A stretch of DNA of 64,000 bases from Roseovarius amoyensis (lineage in GTDB: Bacteria; Pseudomonadota; Alphaproteobacteria; Rhodobacterales; Rhodobacteraceae), in NCBI RefSeq assembly GCF_003260265.1, contig NZ_QITQ01000012.1, forward strand, positions 42,017 through 106,016, written 5' to 3'. The notes under the pieces are model-generated. The model did no database searches, was not told the DNA's origin, and saw only the letters and a program-made list of their open reading frames with translations. Below are positions 8,673-17,965 of the stretch, one piece after another (position 1 is the first letter of the stretch; every line of letters starts with the position of its first letter). Position numbers and translations under genes: made by a program.

Positions 8673-10007
8673 ATGCTGTCGCGTTTTCTGCTGCTCGTTC
8701 TGGCGATTGCCGCCGCGCCGATGGCGTGGGCGGGGATGCTGGCCGTGCCGGCAGAAAACGGGGCGCTGCAAACCGCCGTTGCCGGGGCCGACCCCGGCGA
8801 CGTGCTGATCCTGTCACCGGGTCGCCATGCCGGCCCGGTGACGCTGGCCCGGCCGATCACGATTGACGGCAAGGGGCACGCAACGATTGAGGGCGACGGC
8901 ACCGGGTCGGTCGTTACCGTCACCGGGGCCGACATAACCGTGCGCGGGCTGACCATCACCGGATCTGGCAGCGATCACCAGACCATCGATTCCGGTGTGC
9001 AGCTGACCAAGACCGCCCGCCGCGCGGTGATCGAGGGCAACCGCATCCTTGGCAACCTCTACGGCGTCGACATACACGGCGCCGATGACAGCATTGTGCG
9101 CGGCAACGTGATCGTCGGCCGCCAGGATCGTCGGATGAATGCGCGCGGCAACGGTGTCTATGTCTGGAACGCGCCGGGCGCGCAGGTGATAGGCAACGAC
9201 ATCCGCTATGGCCGCGACGGCATTTTCGTCAACACTTCGCGCCGGAACGTCTTTGCCGATAACCTGTTTCGCGATCTGCGCTTTGCCGTCCATTACATGT
9301 ACGCCCATGACAGCGAGGTGTCCGGCAACATCTCGATCGGCAATCACTTGGGCTATGCCCTGATGTATTCCGACCGGCTCAAGGTGCTCGACAACCTGTC
9401 GCTTCATGACCGCGATCACGGGTTGATGCTGAACTATGCCAACAGTTCGGACCTGCGCGGCAACCTGGTCTGGGGCGGGGCCGAGAAATGCACCTTTATC
9501 TATAACGCCCACCGCAACCTGATTGTTGGCAACCGGTTCGAGGGCTGCGATATCGGTATCCATTTTACCGCCGGGTCGGACCGCAACGCGCTGACCGGAA
9601 ACGCCTTTGTCGGCAACCGTACCCAGGTGAAATATGTCGGCACGACCGATGTGGAATGGAGCTTTGACGGCACCGGCAACTATTGGTCCGATCATGCCGC
9701 CTTTGACCTGGATGGCGACGGACAGGCCGACAGCCCGTTTCGCCCCAACGATTTGATGGACCATATCCTGTGGTCGCAGCCGGCTGCGGCCTTGTTGGTG
9801 GGTGCGCCGGCGGTGCAGCTGATCCGCTGGTCGCAGTCCAGTTTCCCCGCCACGCTGCCGGGCGGGGTGGTGGACAGCCACCCGCTGATGACCCCGGTCG
9901 AGATCGACATTCCCGCAGATATCCGCGACCTGGCCCGGCAAGGCGCCGGAAAATGGCGCGACGGAAAGACAGATGACACAGAGTTTGACCCTCTCACGGC
10001 TCACTAA
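8673..10007 (+). CDS. nosD: NosD, periplasmic beta-helix copper-maturation protein
   Basis: This 444-residue protein begins with a signal peptide (MLSRFLLLVLAIAAAPMAWA). The body is made of repeated short strands with N-x-I/V-x-G-N turns (EGNRILGNLYGVDIHG, RGNVIVG, SGNISIGNHLG), the right-handed beta-helix (CASH) fold of NosD. NosD works with the NosFY ABC complex to assemble the copper centre of NosZ. It begins 3 bases after nosZ and overlaps nosF by 35 bases. Confidence 0.96.
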   Translation: MLSRFLLLVLAIAAAPMAWAGMLAVPAENGALQTAVAGADPGDVLILSPGRHAGPVTLARPITIDGKGHATIEGDGTGSVVTVTGADITVRGLTITGSGSDHQTIDSGVQLTKTARRAVIEGNRILGNLYGVDIHGADDSIVRGNVIVGRQDRRMNARGNGVYVWNAPGAQVIGNDIRYGRDGIFVNTSRRNVFADNLFRDLRFAVHYMYAHDSEVSGNISIGNHLGYALMYSDRLKVLDNLSLHDRDHGLMLNYANSSDLRGNLVWGGAEKCTFIYNAHRNLIVGNRFEGCDIGIHFTAGSDRNALTGNAFVGNRTQVKYVGTTDVEWSFDGTGNYWSDHAAFDLDGDGQADSPFRPNDLMDHILWSQPAAALLVGAPAVQLIRWSQSSFPATLPGGVVDSHPLMTPVEIDIPADIRDLARQGAGKWRDGKTDDTEFDPLTAH

Positions 10008-10869
10008 GAGCTATCAGGACACAAAGGCGCTGCACGACGTGACGCTGTCCGTCGGCGCGGGCGAACGCGTGGCGTTGCTGGGCCATAACGGCGCCGGCAA
10101 GTCGACGCTGATGAAGATCGTGCTGGGGCTGATCCCCTATGACAGCGGCGAGGTGCGCGTGCTGGGCGCGCGGCCCGGTTCGGCGGCAGCGCGCGCGGGT
10201 GTGGCCTATCTGCCGGAAAACGTGGCTTTTCACCCGGCGCTGACCGGGCTGGAACAGATCCGTCATTACCTGCGCCTTCGCGGCGAGCCCGCGCAGTTGG
10301 CGCCCGACCTGCTGGCGCGGGTGGGGCTGGCGGATGCGGGCAAGCGGCGGATCGGCACCTATTCCAAGGGGATGCGCCAGCGTGTCGGACTGGCACAGGC
10401 GCTGATCGGGCGGCCGCGCCTTTTGGTGCTGGACGAGCCCACCAGCGGGCTGGACCCGGTGTCACGGCGCGATTTTTACACGCTGCTGGATGATCTGGCC
10501 GCCGATGGCGCGTCAATCCTGTTGTCGAGCCATGCCCTGACCGAGGTCGAGGCGCGCACCGACCGGCTGGTGATCCTGTCGGGCGGGCGGCTGGTGACAC
10601 AAGGCAGCCTGACCGATCTGCGCCGCCAGGCGGCGCTGCCCGTGGCGCTGCATGTTGTCCCGCGCGAGGGGCAGGGCGCGCGCCTGGCCGAGGCACTGCC
10701 GCAGGGGCGGATGAACGGCACCGGGGTGTACCTGGATTGTGCGCCCGACGCCAAGCTGGCGACGCTGTCGCGCATTACCGCGCTCGGCGGGATCGTGGCG
10801 GATATCGACGTGATCCCGCCCAGCCTGGAAGACATCTACAGCCACTTCAGCCGGAGGGACGGGCAATGA
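9973..10869 (+). CDS. nosF: NosF, ABC ATPase of the Nos maturation complex
   Basis: This 298-residue cytoplasmic ATPase has Walker A GHNGAGKST (37-45), signature YSKGMRQRVG, Walker B LLVLDEPTSGLDP and an H-loop SSHALTE. It powers NosY and NosD in copper-sulfur centre assembly of NosZ. It overlaps nosD by 35 bases and shares ATGA with nosY, so the three are translationally coupled. Confidence 0.97.
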   Translation: MTQSLTLSRLTKSYQDTKALHDVTLSVGAGERVALLGHNGAGKSTLMKIVLGLIPYDSGEVRVLGARPGSAAARAGVAYLPENVAFHPALTGLEQIRHYLRLRGEPAQLAPDLLARVGLADAGKRRIGTYSKGMRQRVGLAQALIGRPRLLVLDEPTSGLDPVSRRDFYTLLDDLAADGASILLSSHALTEVEARTDRLVILSGGRLVTQGSLTDLRRQAALPVALHVVPREGQGARLAEALPQGRMNGTGVYLDCAPDAKLATLSRITALGGIVADIDVIPPSLEDIYSHFSRRDGQ

Positions 10870-11687
10870 GCCGGATACTGGCCACCGCACAGACCGAGTT
10901 CCTGATCGCGCTGCGCAATCGCTGGGTCACCATCGCCGTGGCGATGATGGTGGTCTTTTCGCTGGTGCTGGCGGCGGCGGGGTCGGCGCCCTCTGGCGCG
11001 CTGGGCGCGGACCGGCTGTCGGTGACGGTGGCGAGCCTGACTTCGCTGTCGGTTTACCTCGTGCCACTTGTGGCGCTCTTGATGTCGTTTGACGGCATCG
11101 CCGGCGAGGTCGAGCGCGGAACGCTGCCCTTGGTGCTGACCTACCCGGTTTCGCGGGCCGAGCTGATCCTCGGCAAGCTGCTGGCGCATCTGGGGGTTTT
11201 GTCGGTCGCCGTGGCGGCGGGCTATGGCAGCGCTGCAGTGGCGGCGGTGGCGACCGATGCGGATGCGCTGGCCGGTCTGCCGGCCCTGTGGCGGCTGATG
11301 TGGACGGCGGTGCTGCTGGGGGCGGCGTTCCTGTGCCTGGGCTATGCGCTGTCTGGTCTGTCGCGACGGCCATCGGGGGCGGCGGGGCTGGCCATCGGGC
11401 TGTGGCTGGTGATGATCGTGCTGTACGACCTGGGCCTGCTGGCGGCGGTCGTGGCCGACGATGGCGGCTGGTTCACGACCGAACTGTTCCCCTGGCTGTT
11501 GGTGCTGAACCCCGCCGACGCCTTTCGCCTGTTCAACCTGGCCGCGTCCGAGGCGACGGCCGCCGCTGCTGGCATCGGCGGCGCGGCGGGCGCGATCCCG
11601 CCCGTGCAGGCGCTGGTGTCGCTGGTGGTTTGGCCGCTGGCGGCGCTGCTGGCCTCGGTGCTGATATTCCGAAAGGTGACGCCATGA
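10866..11687 (+). CDS. nosY: NosY, ABC membrane permease
   Basis: This 273-residue protein has about six hydrophobic helices and is the ABC-2 type membrane partner of NosF. Start ATG 10866 overlaps the nosF stop (ATGA), with GGAGGGA just upstream; the longer open frame into nosF is not used. The segment FDGIAGEVERGTLPLVLTYP (about 70-90) is typical of NosY. Its own stop overlaps nosL by ATGA. Confidence 0.95.
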   Translation: MSRILATAQTEFLIALRNRWVTIAVAMMVVFSLVLAAAGSAPSGALGADRLSVTVASLTSLSVYLVPLVALLMSFDGIAGEVERGTLPLVLTYPVSRAELILGKLLAHLGVLSVAVAAGYGSAAVAAVATDADALAGLPALWRLMWTAVLLGAAFLCLGYALSGLSRRPSGAAGLAIGLWLVMIVLYDLGLLAAVVADDGGWFTTELFPWLLVLNPADAFRLFNLAASEATAAAAGIGGAAGAIPPVQALVSLVVWPLAALLASVLIFRKVTP

Positions 11688-12247
11688 AACGCATCCTTGT
11701 CCCGCTCTGTATGGCCCTGCTGGTGGCGTGCCAGCAGGAAGCGGCGGAAAAACCTCAGGCGGTGACGATGACCGAGGTCGCCGTCGGCCATTTCTGCCAG
11801 ATGAACCTGCTGGAACATCCCGGGCCCAAGGCACAGGTACACTTGGACGGGCTGGCGGGCACGCCGCTGTTCTTTTCGCAGGTGCGCGACGCCGTGGCCT
11901 ATCTGCGTATGCCCGAACAAAGCCACACCATCGCCGCCGTCTATGTCAGCGACATGGGTAGCGCGCCAAGCTGGGACGCCCCCGGGCGCGACAACTGGAC
12001 CCTGGCCGAGACCGCGCACTATGTCATCGAGTCGGGCCGTGCGGGCGGCATGGGCGCGCCCGAGGTGGTGCCCTTTGCCGACCGCCCCGCCGCCGAACGC
12101 TTTGCCGCTGCTCATGGCGGGCAAGTGGTCGGGCTGGATGACATCCCCGACGCCGCCGTTCTGGCCCCCCAGACCGCGGGGGACGAGGGCGACGCCGACG
12201 AGTTCAAGATGCGCCTCAGGGCGCTGTCCGAGGAAAGGATCAACTGA
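11684..12247 (+). CDS. nosL: NosL, outer-membrane-type copper chaperone lipoprotein
   Basis: This 187-residue lipoprotein has lipobox LLVAC with Cys near residue 18. The copper-binding C-x-M motif is present in GHFCQMNLLEH (about 37-46). NosL delivers Cu(I) to NosZ via NosDFY. It starts by ATGA overlap with nosY and is followed 1 base later by nosX. The C-terminal acidic tail is unremarkable. Confidence 0.96.
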   Translation: MKRILVPLCMALLVACQQEAAEKPQAVTMTEVAVGHFCQMNLLEHPGPKAQVHLDGLAGTPLFFSQVRDAVAYLRMPEQSHTIAAVYVSDMGSAPSWDAPGRDNWTLAETAHYVIESGRAGGMGAPEVVPFADRPAAERFAAAHGGQVVGLDDIPDAAVLAPQTAGDEGDADEFKMRLRALSEERIN

Positions 12248-12248
12248 G

Positions 12249-13172
12249 ATGCAACCGCTCTCTCGCCGCCGCTTTCTGACCATCGCAGCCTGTGCCGGGG
12301 TGTTTGCGCCGGGGGCCTCTGCCGCCGCCGGGGTAACGCAATGGCGCGAAACCGCGCTGGGCGCACACGTCACGCTGACCCTGTCCCATCCGGATGCCGA
12401 AACCATCGCCGAACGCGTCTTTGCCGAACTGCACAGGCTTGAGACAGTGTTCAGCCTTTACCGCGAGGATACCGCCCTTGTTGCGCTGAACCGCGACGGG
12501 CACCTGCCCGCGCCGCCCTTTGAACTGCTGGAATGCCTTGGCCTGTGCGGCCGGGTGCATCGCGCCACCGGCGGGGCGTTCGACCCGACGGTGCAGCCGC
12601 TCTGGCGGGCCCATGCGCGGCAACTGACCAATGGCGCGCCCGACCCCGAAGGGATCGAACAGGCCCGCGCGCTGGTCGGCTGGCAGGGCGTCGCGTTCGA
12701 CAGCGGTTCTGTGCGGCTGGCGCGCCCCGGCATGGCGCTGACGCTCAACGGGATCGCGCAGGGCTATATCGCCGACCGGGTGGCGGCGATGCTGCGCCGC
12801 GAGGGGCTGAGCGAGGTGATGGTCGATACCGGCGAATTGCACGCGCTGGGCGGGCATCCGGGCGGCGGCGACTGGCCTGTGACGCTGCAGGCGCCGGATG
12901 GGGACGTGCTGGGCCGGGCGGGGCTGCGCGATGCGGCGCTGGCCACCTCGGCGCCCGCGGGGATGCGGCTGGGCGGCACCGGGCCGGGGCATATCCTGAA
13001 CCCGGCCACCGGTCGGCCCACCGGGGCGCGCTGGCGTCTTGTCAGCGTGACCGGGCCGAGCGCGGCACTGGCCGATGCGCTGAGCACCGCGTTCTGCGTG
13101 ATGGATGACCGCACGGCGATGGAACAGGCGCTGGCGGCCTTTCCCGGCATGGGGCTGATGCACCTGTCCTGA
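12249..13172 (+). CDS. nosX: NosX, ApbE-type FAD:protein FMN transferase
   Basis: This 307-residue protein has a Tat signal (SRRRFLTIAACAG at residues 5-17) and an ApbE fold: GGAFDPTVQPLWRAH near 110, then NGIAQGYIADRVAAML and VDTGELHALGG near 170-200. It is expected to attach FMN covalently to the GATVT threonine of NosR in the periplasm. It is the last gene of nosRZDFYLX. It converges on the flavoprotein gene at 13213 with a GC inverted repeat between. Confidence 0.95.
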   Translation: MQPLSRRRFLTIAACAGVFAPGASAAAGVTQWRETALGAHVTLTLSHPDAETIAERVFAELHRLETVFSLYREDTALVALNRDGHLPAPPFELLECLGLCGRVHRATGGAFDPTVQPLWRAHARQLTNGAPDPEGIEQARALVGWQGVAFDSGSVRLARPGMALTLNGIAQGYIADRVAAMLRREGLSEVMVDTGELHALGGHPGGGDWPVTLQAPDGDVLGRAGLRDAALATSAPAGMRLGGTGPGHILNPATGRPTGARWRLVSVTGPSAALADALSTAFCVMDDRTAMEQALAAFPGMGLMHLS

Positions 13173-13175
13173 CAG

Positions 13176-13194
13176 GGCCGGCACGAGGCCGGCC
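13176..13194. terminator. inverted repeat between nosX and the flavoprotein gene
   Basis: GGCCGG (13176-13181) and CCGGCC (13189-13194) form a 6-base stem with a 7-base loop just after nosX and just before the convergent stop at 13213. There is no T-tract on either side, so terminator activity is only plausible. Confidence 0.4.
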
Positions 13195-13212
13195 TCGCGG
13201 GGGTGCTGGCGC

Positions 13213-15258
13213 TCAGATATCCTTCACCAGCCGCAGCGCGTCATAGATCGCGGCATGGGTGTTGCGGGCGCTTACCGCGTCGCCGATCCGGTAAAGGCGG
13301 AACTTGCCCTGCGCGTTGCGTACCACCTCTTGCGGGCGGCCGGCGATCAGCGCGTCGTAATCGACCGCACCGCCGTTCAGCGATTGCGGCTTGAGCTCGA
13401 AATAGAGGTCCGCCAGCGGCATGGTGCCGTAGTTGACCACCACTTGGTCATAGTGCTTTTCCGAGGTGAAATCGCTGTAGTCGGTGCCGATCACCGCCTT
13501 GAGCAGGTTGCCGTCGCGTACCACGTCGCGCAGGCGGCGGGTGACGGTAAAGGTCACGTCCTTGTGCTGCAGTGCGCGCATGTAGGGCACCAGGTTCATC
13601 GCCATGATGTCGGGCGCAAAGCTGCGGTCGGGGGTCATCACCTCAACGCTGGCGCCGGCATCTGCGGCCACCTCTGCCGCCATCAGGCCCGGATGATCGC
13701 CGCTTTCGTCGTAGATCAGCACGTTCTCGCCCGGCTTCACGTCGCCCGAGATCAGATCCCACGCGGTGACGACCAGCGGGTGTTCCTGCCCGGTCTCAAA
13801 GAGCTCGGTATTGGGCAGCCCGCCGGTGGCCACGATCACCACGTCCGGGTCCAGCGCGGCGACATCATCGGCCTCGGCCCAGGTGTTAAAGCGGAACTCG
13901 ACATCGCGGGCGGCGCACTGCGCCATGCGCCAGTCGATGATGCCGATCATCTCGCGCCGGCGCGGGTTGAGCGCGGTCAGCCGCACTTGTCCGCCGGGGT
14001 CGGGCTGGGCCTCGAACATGGTGACCTTGTGCCCGCGTTCGGCGGCGACGCGCGCGGCCTCCAGCCCCGCGGGGCCTGCGCCGACCACCACCACGCGCTT
14101 GCTGTCGGGTGCCGGGGTGATCTGGTGGGGCATCGACTGCTCGCGCCCCGTGGCCGGGTTGTGGATGCACAGTGCCTCGCCCGCCGCATAGATGCGGTCA
14201 AGGCAGAAGGTGGCGCCGACGCAGGGGCGGATGTCGTCCTCGCGTCCCTCGATGATCTTGCGCACGATACGCGGGTCGGCCATGTGCGCCCGGGTCATGC
14301 CGACCATGTCCAGAAGCCCCGCCGCGATGGCGTGGCGGGCGGTGGCGACGTCGGGGATGCGCGCGGCGTGGAAGGTGGGCATGCCGGTGGCCTTTTTCAC
14401 CTCACCGGCGAAATCCAGATGCGGCGCGGTCTTCATCCCCTGCACGGGGATGACATCGGTCATCGCCGGGTCGGTATGGATGCGGCCCCGTATCACGTTG
14501 AGGAAATCGATCATGCCGCTATCGGCCAGGCGTTTTGAGATCTCCAGCCCCTCTTCGGGGGTGATGCCGCCAGCCTTTGCCTCGTCCGCCGTATAGCGCA
14601 GCCCGACGATGAAATCGTCGCCCACGCGTTTGCGGATGCCTTTCAGAACATCCCAGACAAGCCGCATCCGGGAGTCGAGGGTCTGGCCGCCATAGGGCCC
14701 GTCAAGGTCGTTGGTCAGCGGCGACCAGAACTGGTCAAGCAGATGGCCGTAGACCTGCAGCTCTATCCCGTCCATGCCGCCCTCTTTCATCCGCTCGGTG
14801 GCATCTGCAAAGTCGGCGATGATGCGTTCGATATCCCAATCCTCGGCCAGCTTTGGAAACGCCTTGTGCGCCGGTTCGCGGTGCCTAGTCGAGCTTACAG
14901 AGGGCAGCCAGTCGCCCTTGGACCAGCCGGTGCGCCGGCCCAGGTGGGTCAGCTGGATCATCACTGCGCAGCCGTGTTCGTGGCAGGCGTCGGTCAGGTT
15001 CCTGATCCACGGCACGACCTCGTCCTTGTAGGCCAGGATGTTGTTGAACACCGGCGGGCTGTCACGGCTGACGGCGGCCGATCCTGCCGTCATCGCCAGC
15101 GCCACACCGGCGCGCGCCCGCTCGGCGTGATAGGCGGCGTAACGCTCTTTCGGCATCCCGTCCTCGGGGTAGGCGGGTTCGTGCGAGGTGGTCATGATCC
15201 GGTTGCGCAGCGTCAGGTGTTTCAGCTGATAGGGCTGCAACAGGGGGTCGTTGGACAT
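13213..15258 (-). CDS. TMADH/NADH:flavin oxidoreductase-family N-demethylase
   Basis: This 681-residue protein has an N-terminal old-yellow-enzyme-type FMN barrel (1-340), an iron-sulfur motif (346-364) and a C-terminal FAD/NAD(P) region with GAGPAG near 393. The layout is that of trimethylamine and dimethylamine dehydrogenases and of N-methylproline (stachydrine) demethylase, the latter being my best guess. The usual four cluster cysteines are incomplete: C346, A349 where the second Cys is normally found, C352 and C364. It lies 27 bases downstream of an MttB-family methyltransferase gene, and together they suggest stepwise demethylation of a quaternary or tertiary amine. Confidence 0.85.
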   Translation of the reverse strand: MSNDPLLQPYQLKHLTLRNRIMTTSHEPAYPEDGMPKERYAAYHAERARAGVALAMTAGSAAVSRDSPPVFNNILAYKDEVVPWIRNLTDACHEHGCAVMIQLTHLGRRTGWSKGDWLPSVSSTRHREPAHKAFPKLAEDWDIERIIADFADATERMKEGGMDGIELQVYGHLLDQFWSPLTNDLDGPYGGQTLDSRMRLVWDVLKGIRKRVGDDFIVGLRYTADEAKAGGITPEEGLEISKRLADSGMIDFLNVIRGRIHTDPAMTDVIPVQGMKTAPHLDFAGEVKKATGMPTFHAARIPDVATARHAIAAGLLDMVGMTRAHMADPRIVRKIIEGREDDIRPCVGATFCLDRIYAAGEALCIHNPATGREQSMPHQITPAPDSKRVVVVGAGPAGLEAARVAAERGHKVTMFEAQPDPGGQVRLTALNPRRREMIGIIDWRMAQCAARDVEFRFNTWAEADDVAALDPDVVIVATGGLPNTELFETGQEHPLVVTAWDLISGDVKPGENVLIYDESGDHPGLMAAEVAADAGASVEVMTPDRSFAPDIMAMNLVPYMRALQHKDVTFTVTRRLRDVVRDGNLLKAVIGTDYSDFTSEKHYDQVVVNYGTMPLADLYFELKPQSLNGGAVDYDALIAGRPQEVVRNAQGKFRLYRIGDAVSARNTHAAIYDALRLVKDI

Positions 15259-15285
15259 TCTCTTTCTACCTTGCTCAAGTCTTGC

Positions 15286-16860
15286 TCAGTACCAGGCGTC
15301 GGGCATGCCGGCCTTTTTGCGGGCGATAAAATCCTTCAACGCCTCGTCGGTGGCCTCATTCATCGGCGGCGCCTCATAGGCGGCCAGAATACCCTTCCAC
15401 CGCGCGTTGGCGCGTCTGGCACTGTCGATGCTGCCCTGTTCTTCCCATGTTTCATAGGGCTGATCGTCATTCAGTGCGCTGTCCCAATAGGCGGTTTGAT
15501 AATGGCGCAGGGTGTGATCGGTGCCGAACAGGTGCTCGCCCGGTCCGTTCTGCGCCAGCGCCTCGATGCCGAGCGTGTCGTCGTTGACCTCGATCCCCGC
15601 CAGGTAGGCGTGCAGCGCCCCGGCCATGTCGCAATCCATCACGAATTTCTCGTAGGACATCGACAGCAGCCCGTCGAGGAAACCGGCGGTGTGCAGGATA
15701 TAGTTCGCCCCGCCCTGGATGGCCGACATCATCGACATCATCGCCTGTTGCATTGCCTGCCCGTCGGGCCGTTTGGAGGTGCTGAAATTGCCCGCGCAGC
15801 GCAGCGGCAACTGCAGCCGCCGCGCCAGTTGGCCCATCACCAGCGACCCCAGCGCCGGTTCGGGCGTGCCGAATGTCGGGCTGCCCGAACGCAGCGACAT
15901 CGACGACAGGAACCCCGCCAGGATCGCCGGTGCGCCGGGGCGGACCAGCTGCGTCAGCGCGGCCGAGGCCATCGATTCCGCCAGGCATTGCGCCACCGAT
16001 CCGGCCATTGTCAGCGGCGACACCGCGCCGCCCAGCAGGAACGGCAGGTGGATAGAGCCCTGTCCCGCCCCGGCATAGGTGCGGATGCCGGCGGTGGTGA
16101 CCCCGTCCAGGACCAGCGGCGAGGTGGTGTTGAAATTGCCCATGATCACGCAATTCTGGTCGACGAAATCCGCCCCGAACAGGATGCGGCACATCTCGAT
16201 GCTGTCGGCGGCGCGTTCGGGCGCGGTGATCGAGCCCAGAAAGGCGCGGTCGGAATAGCGCATATGGGCATAGACCATGTCGAGGTGGCGTTTGTTCACC
16301 GCCACGTCGGTGGGTTCGCAGATGGTGCCGCCGGAATGATGCAGCCAGGGCGAGGATTGCGCCAGTTTCACCAGGTTCTGGAAATCCTCGATGGTGCCGT
16401 AACGGCGCCCCTTGTCGAGATCCATCACGAAGGGCGATCCGTAGGCGGGCGCGAACACCATCGCATCGCCGCCGATTTCGACATTGTTGGCGGGATTGCG
16501 TGCGCATTGGGTAAAGCGGGCCGGCGCGGTGCGCAGGATCTCGCGCAGCATGCCGGGTTCAAACCGGATGTTCCACGCCTCGCCCGATGCCGGGCGCACC
16601 TCGGCCCCGGCGTCGCGGTAAAGGCGCATCGCCTCGGCATCCTCGCGCAGCTCGATCCCGATCTCGGCAAGCATGCGGTCGGCGGCGGCCTCGATCCGGT
16701 CCAGTGCGTCTTCGCCCAGCAGGTCGTAGGGTGGGATCTTGCGGGTGATGAAGGGCACGCGCAGATGTGTGTTCTGACCGGGTGCGGCGCTGCGCATGCC
16801 CCGGGTCCGGCCCCGGCGGGTGCGGCGGGCGGCGCGCTGGGCCGTCTGGATTTCCGACAT
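15286..16860 (-). CDS. trimethylamine methyltransferase (MttB) family, non-pyrrolysine
   Basis: This 524-residue protein from ATG 16860 is preceded by AAAGGA. No in-frame TAG is present, so it belongs to the MttB superfamily members without pyrrolysine, such as glycine betaine or proline betaine methyltransferases. Family stretches include HHSGGTICEPTDVAVNKRHL near 200 and RPGAPAILAGFLSSMSLRSG near 330. It is the first gene of a two-gene operon with the demethylase-like flavoprotein and is divergent from a GcvA-like LysR regulator. The substrate cannot be read from the sequence. No cognate corrinoid protein is visible in the window. Confidence 0.85.
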   Translation of the reverse strand: MSEIQTAQRAARRTRRGRTRGMRSAAPGQNTHLRVPFITRKIPPYDLLGEDALDRIEAAADRMLAEIGIELREDAEAMRLYRDAGAEVRPASGEAWNIRFEPGMLREILRTAPARFTQCARNPANNVEIGGDAMVFAPAYGSPFVMDLDKGRRYGTIEDFQNLVKLAQSSPWLHHSGGTICEPTDVAVNKRHLDMVYAHMRYSDRAFLGSITAPERAADSIEMCRILFGADFVDQNCVIMGNFNTTSPLVLDGVTTAGIRTYAGAGQGSIHLPFLLGGAVSPLTMAGSVAQCLAESMASAALTQLVRPGAPAILAGFLSSMSLRSGSPTFGTPEPALGSLVMGQLARRLQLPLRCAGNFSTSKRPDGQAMQQAMMSMMSAIQGGANYILHTAGFLDGLLSMSYEKFVMDCDMAGALHAYLAGIEVNDDTLGIEALAQNGPGEHLFGTDHTLRHYQTAYWDSALNDDQPYETWEEQGSIDSARRANARWKGILAAYEAPPMNEATDEALKDFIARKKAGMPDAWY

Positions 16861-16978
16861 CGGCGGGGTCCTTTCAGGGGCGGGTCCTGGCCCGTGGTTT
16901 CCGGCGGCGCGGTGACCGCGAATGGGGCACGATCCCGCGCGAAGGGCGGTTTCGCAATTGCCAAAAAATTCATGATGG

Positions 16979-16993
16979 ATTAGAAGAACTAAT
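16979..16993. promoter_or_regulatory. LysR-type operator ATTAG-N5-CTAAT
   Basis: A perfect inverted repeat with 5-base arms and 5-base spacer fits the LysR T-N11-A rule. The CTAAT half-site is the one known for GcvA. It lies 118 bases before the MttB-type gene and 71 bases before the divergent LysR gene, so it can serve both directions. Confidence 0.65.
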
Positions 16994-17064
16994 GCACAAA
17001 AATGCACTATGACGACAATAAAGCGCTGAAACCGACATCATGAGCGACTTGTAGTGAGGTCAGC

Positions 17065-17949
17065 TTGCCCCAACGTCCCTATGGCCTGCCCCCGATGAGC
17101 GCGCTCGTGGCGTTCGAGGCCGCTGCCCGGCATGTCGGCTTCAAGGCCGCCGCGCGCGAGTTGAACGTCACCCCCGCCGCGATCAGCCACCAGGTCAAGG
17201 CGCTGGAGACAGAGCTGCGCTGCCTGCTGTTTCACCGCAATCACCGCGGGGTCGAGCTGACCGAAACCGGGGCCTATCTGCTGGTGGCGCTGCAGCGGGG
17301 TTTCGAGGCGATGGGCGACGCGGTCGATCAGCTGCGCAAGCGGTCGAACCGCGCCTCGGTCACGATCGGGGTGACGACGGCGGTCAGTTCGCTGTGGCTG
17401 ACGCCCAAGCTGGCCCAGTTCTGGAAGGCGCATGGCGACGTTTCGGTGGCGCAGATCGTCAGCGACACGGGCGGGCAGGTGCCGGCGGATTGCGATCTCA
17501 GCATCCATTACGGCGATATGGCGCGCGACAGCGGCGGGTGCAGCGTGCTGTTTCACGACCGGATCATGGCGCTGGGCAGCCCGCGCTTCGCCCGCGCGCA
17601 TCCGGTGTCGGATGCCGCCGAACTTGCGGCGCTGCCGCTGATCCATTTCGATTCCGGCGTCACCGGCTGGACCGACTGGCCCGGCTGGTTTCGCGTGCGG
17701 GGGCATGATGGGCCCGTGAACAGCAGCCACCGCGTCAACAACTACGTCATCGCCCTGCAGGCGGCGCGTGACGATATGGGCGCGGTGCTGGGCTGGGTCG
17801 GGCTGACGCACAACTATATCGACAACGGGCAACTGGTGCCGCTCTTGCCCGACGAGGTGGAAACGGTCGAGGACTTTTATGTCAAGCTGCACCCGCACGC
17901 GTCAGAGCGGGCCAAGCTGGTGCATGACTGGCTGCTGGCCTCGGCCTGA
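17065..17949 (+). CDS. LysR-family regulator, GcvA-like
   Basis: This 294-residue protein from a TTG start has N-terminal LPPMSALVAFEAAARHVGFK and NVTPAAISHQVKALE as the helix-turn-helix, typical of the GcvA branch. The remainder is the periplasmic-binding-like effector domain. TTG 17065 keeps the conserved N-terminus and has GTGAGG upstream; ATG 17095 is an alternative that would trim it. It is divergent from the methyltransferase-demethylase operon with an ATTAG-N5-CTAAT site between, so it likely controls methylated-amine use. Confidence 0.87.
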   Translation: MPQRPYGLPPMSALVAFEAAARHVGFKAAARELNVTPAAISHQVKALETELRCLLFHRNHRGVELTETGAYLLVALQRGFEAMGDAVDQLRKRSNRASVTIGVTTAVSSLWLTPKLAQFWKAHGDVSVAQIVSDTGGQVPADCDLSIHYGDMARDSGGCSVLFHDRIMALGSPRFARAHPVSDAAELAALPLIHFDSGVTGWTDWPGWFRVRGHDGPVNSSHRVNNYVIALQAARDDMGAVLGWVGLTHNYIDNGQLVPLLPDEVETVEDFYVKLHPHASERAKLVHDWLLASA

Positions 17950-17965
17950 CGGGGGCGTGCGTGTG

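Noticed and set aside
6687..8771. 694-codon open frame antisense to nosZ
   Set aside because: Shadow of nosZ codon bias; no start signal and no homology.
14743..16983. 746-codon plus-strand frame opposite the MttB-type and flavoprotein genes
   Set aside because: Composition is typical of antisense frames, and it conflicts with two well-supported genes.
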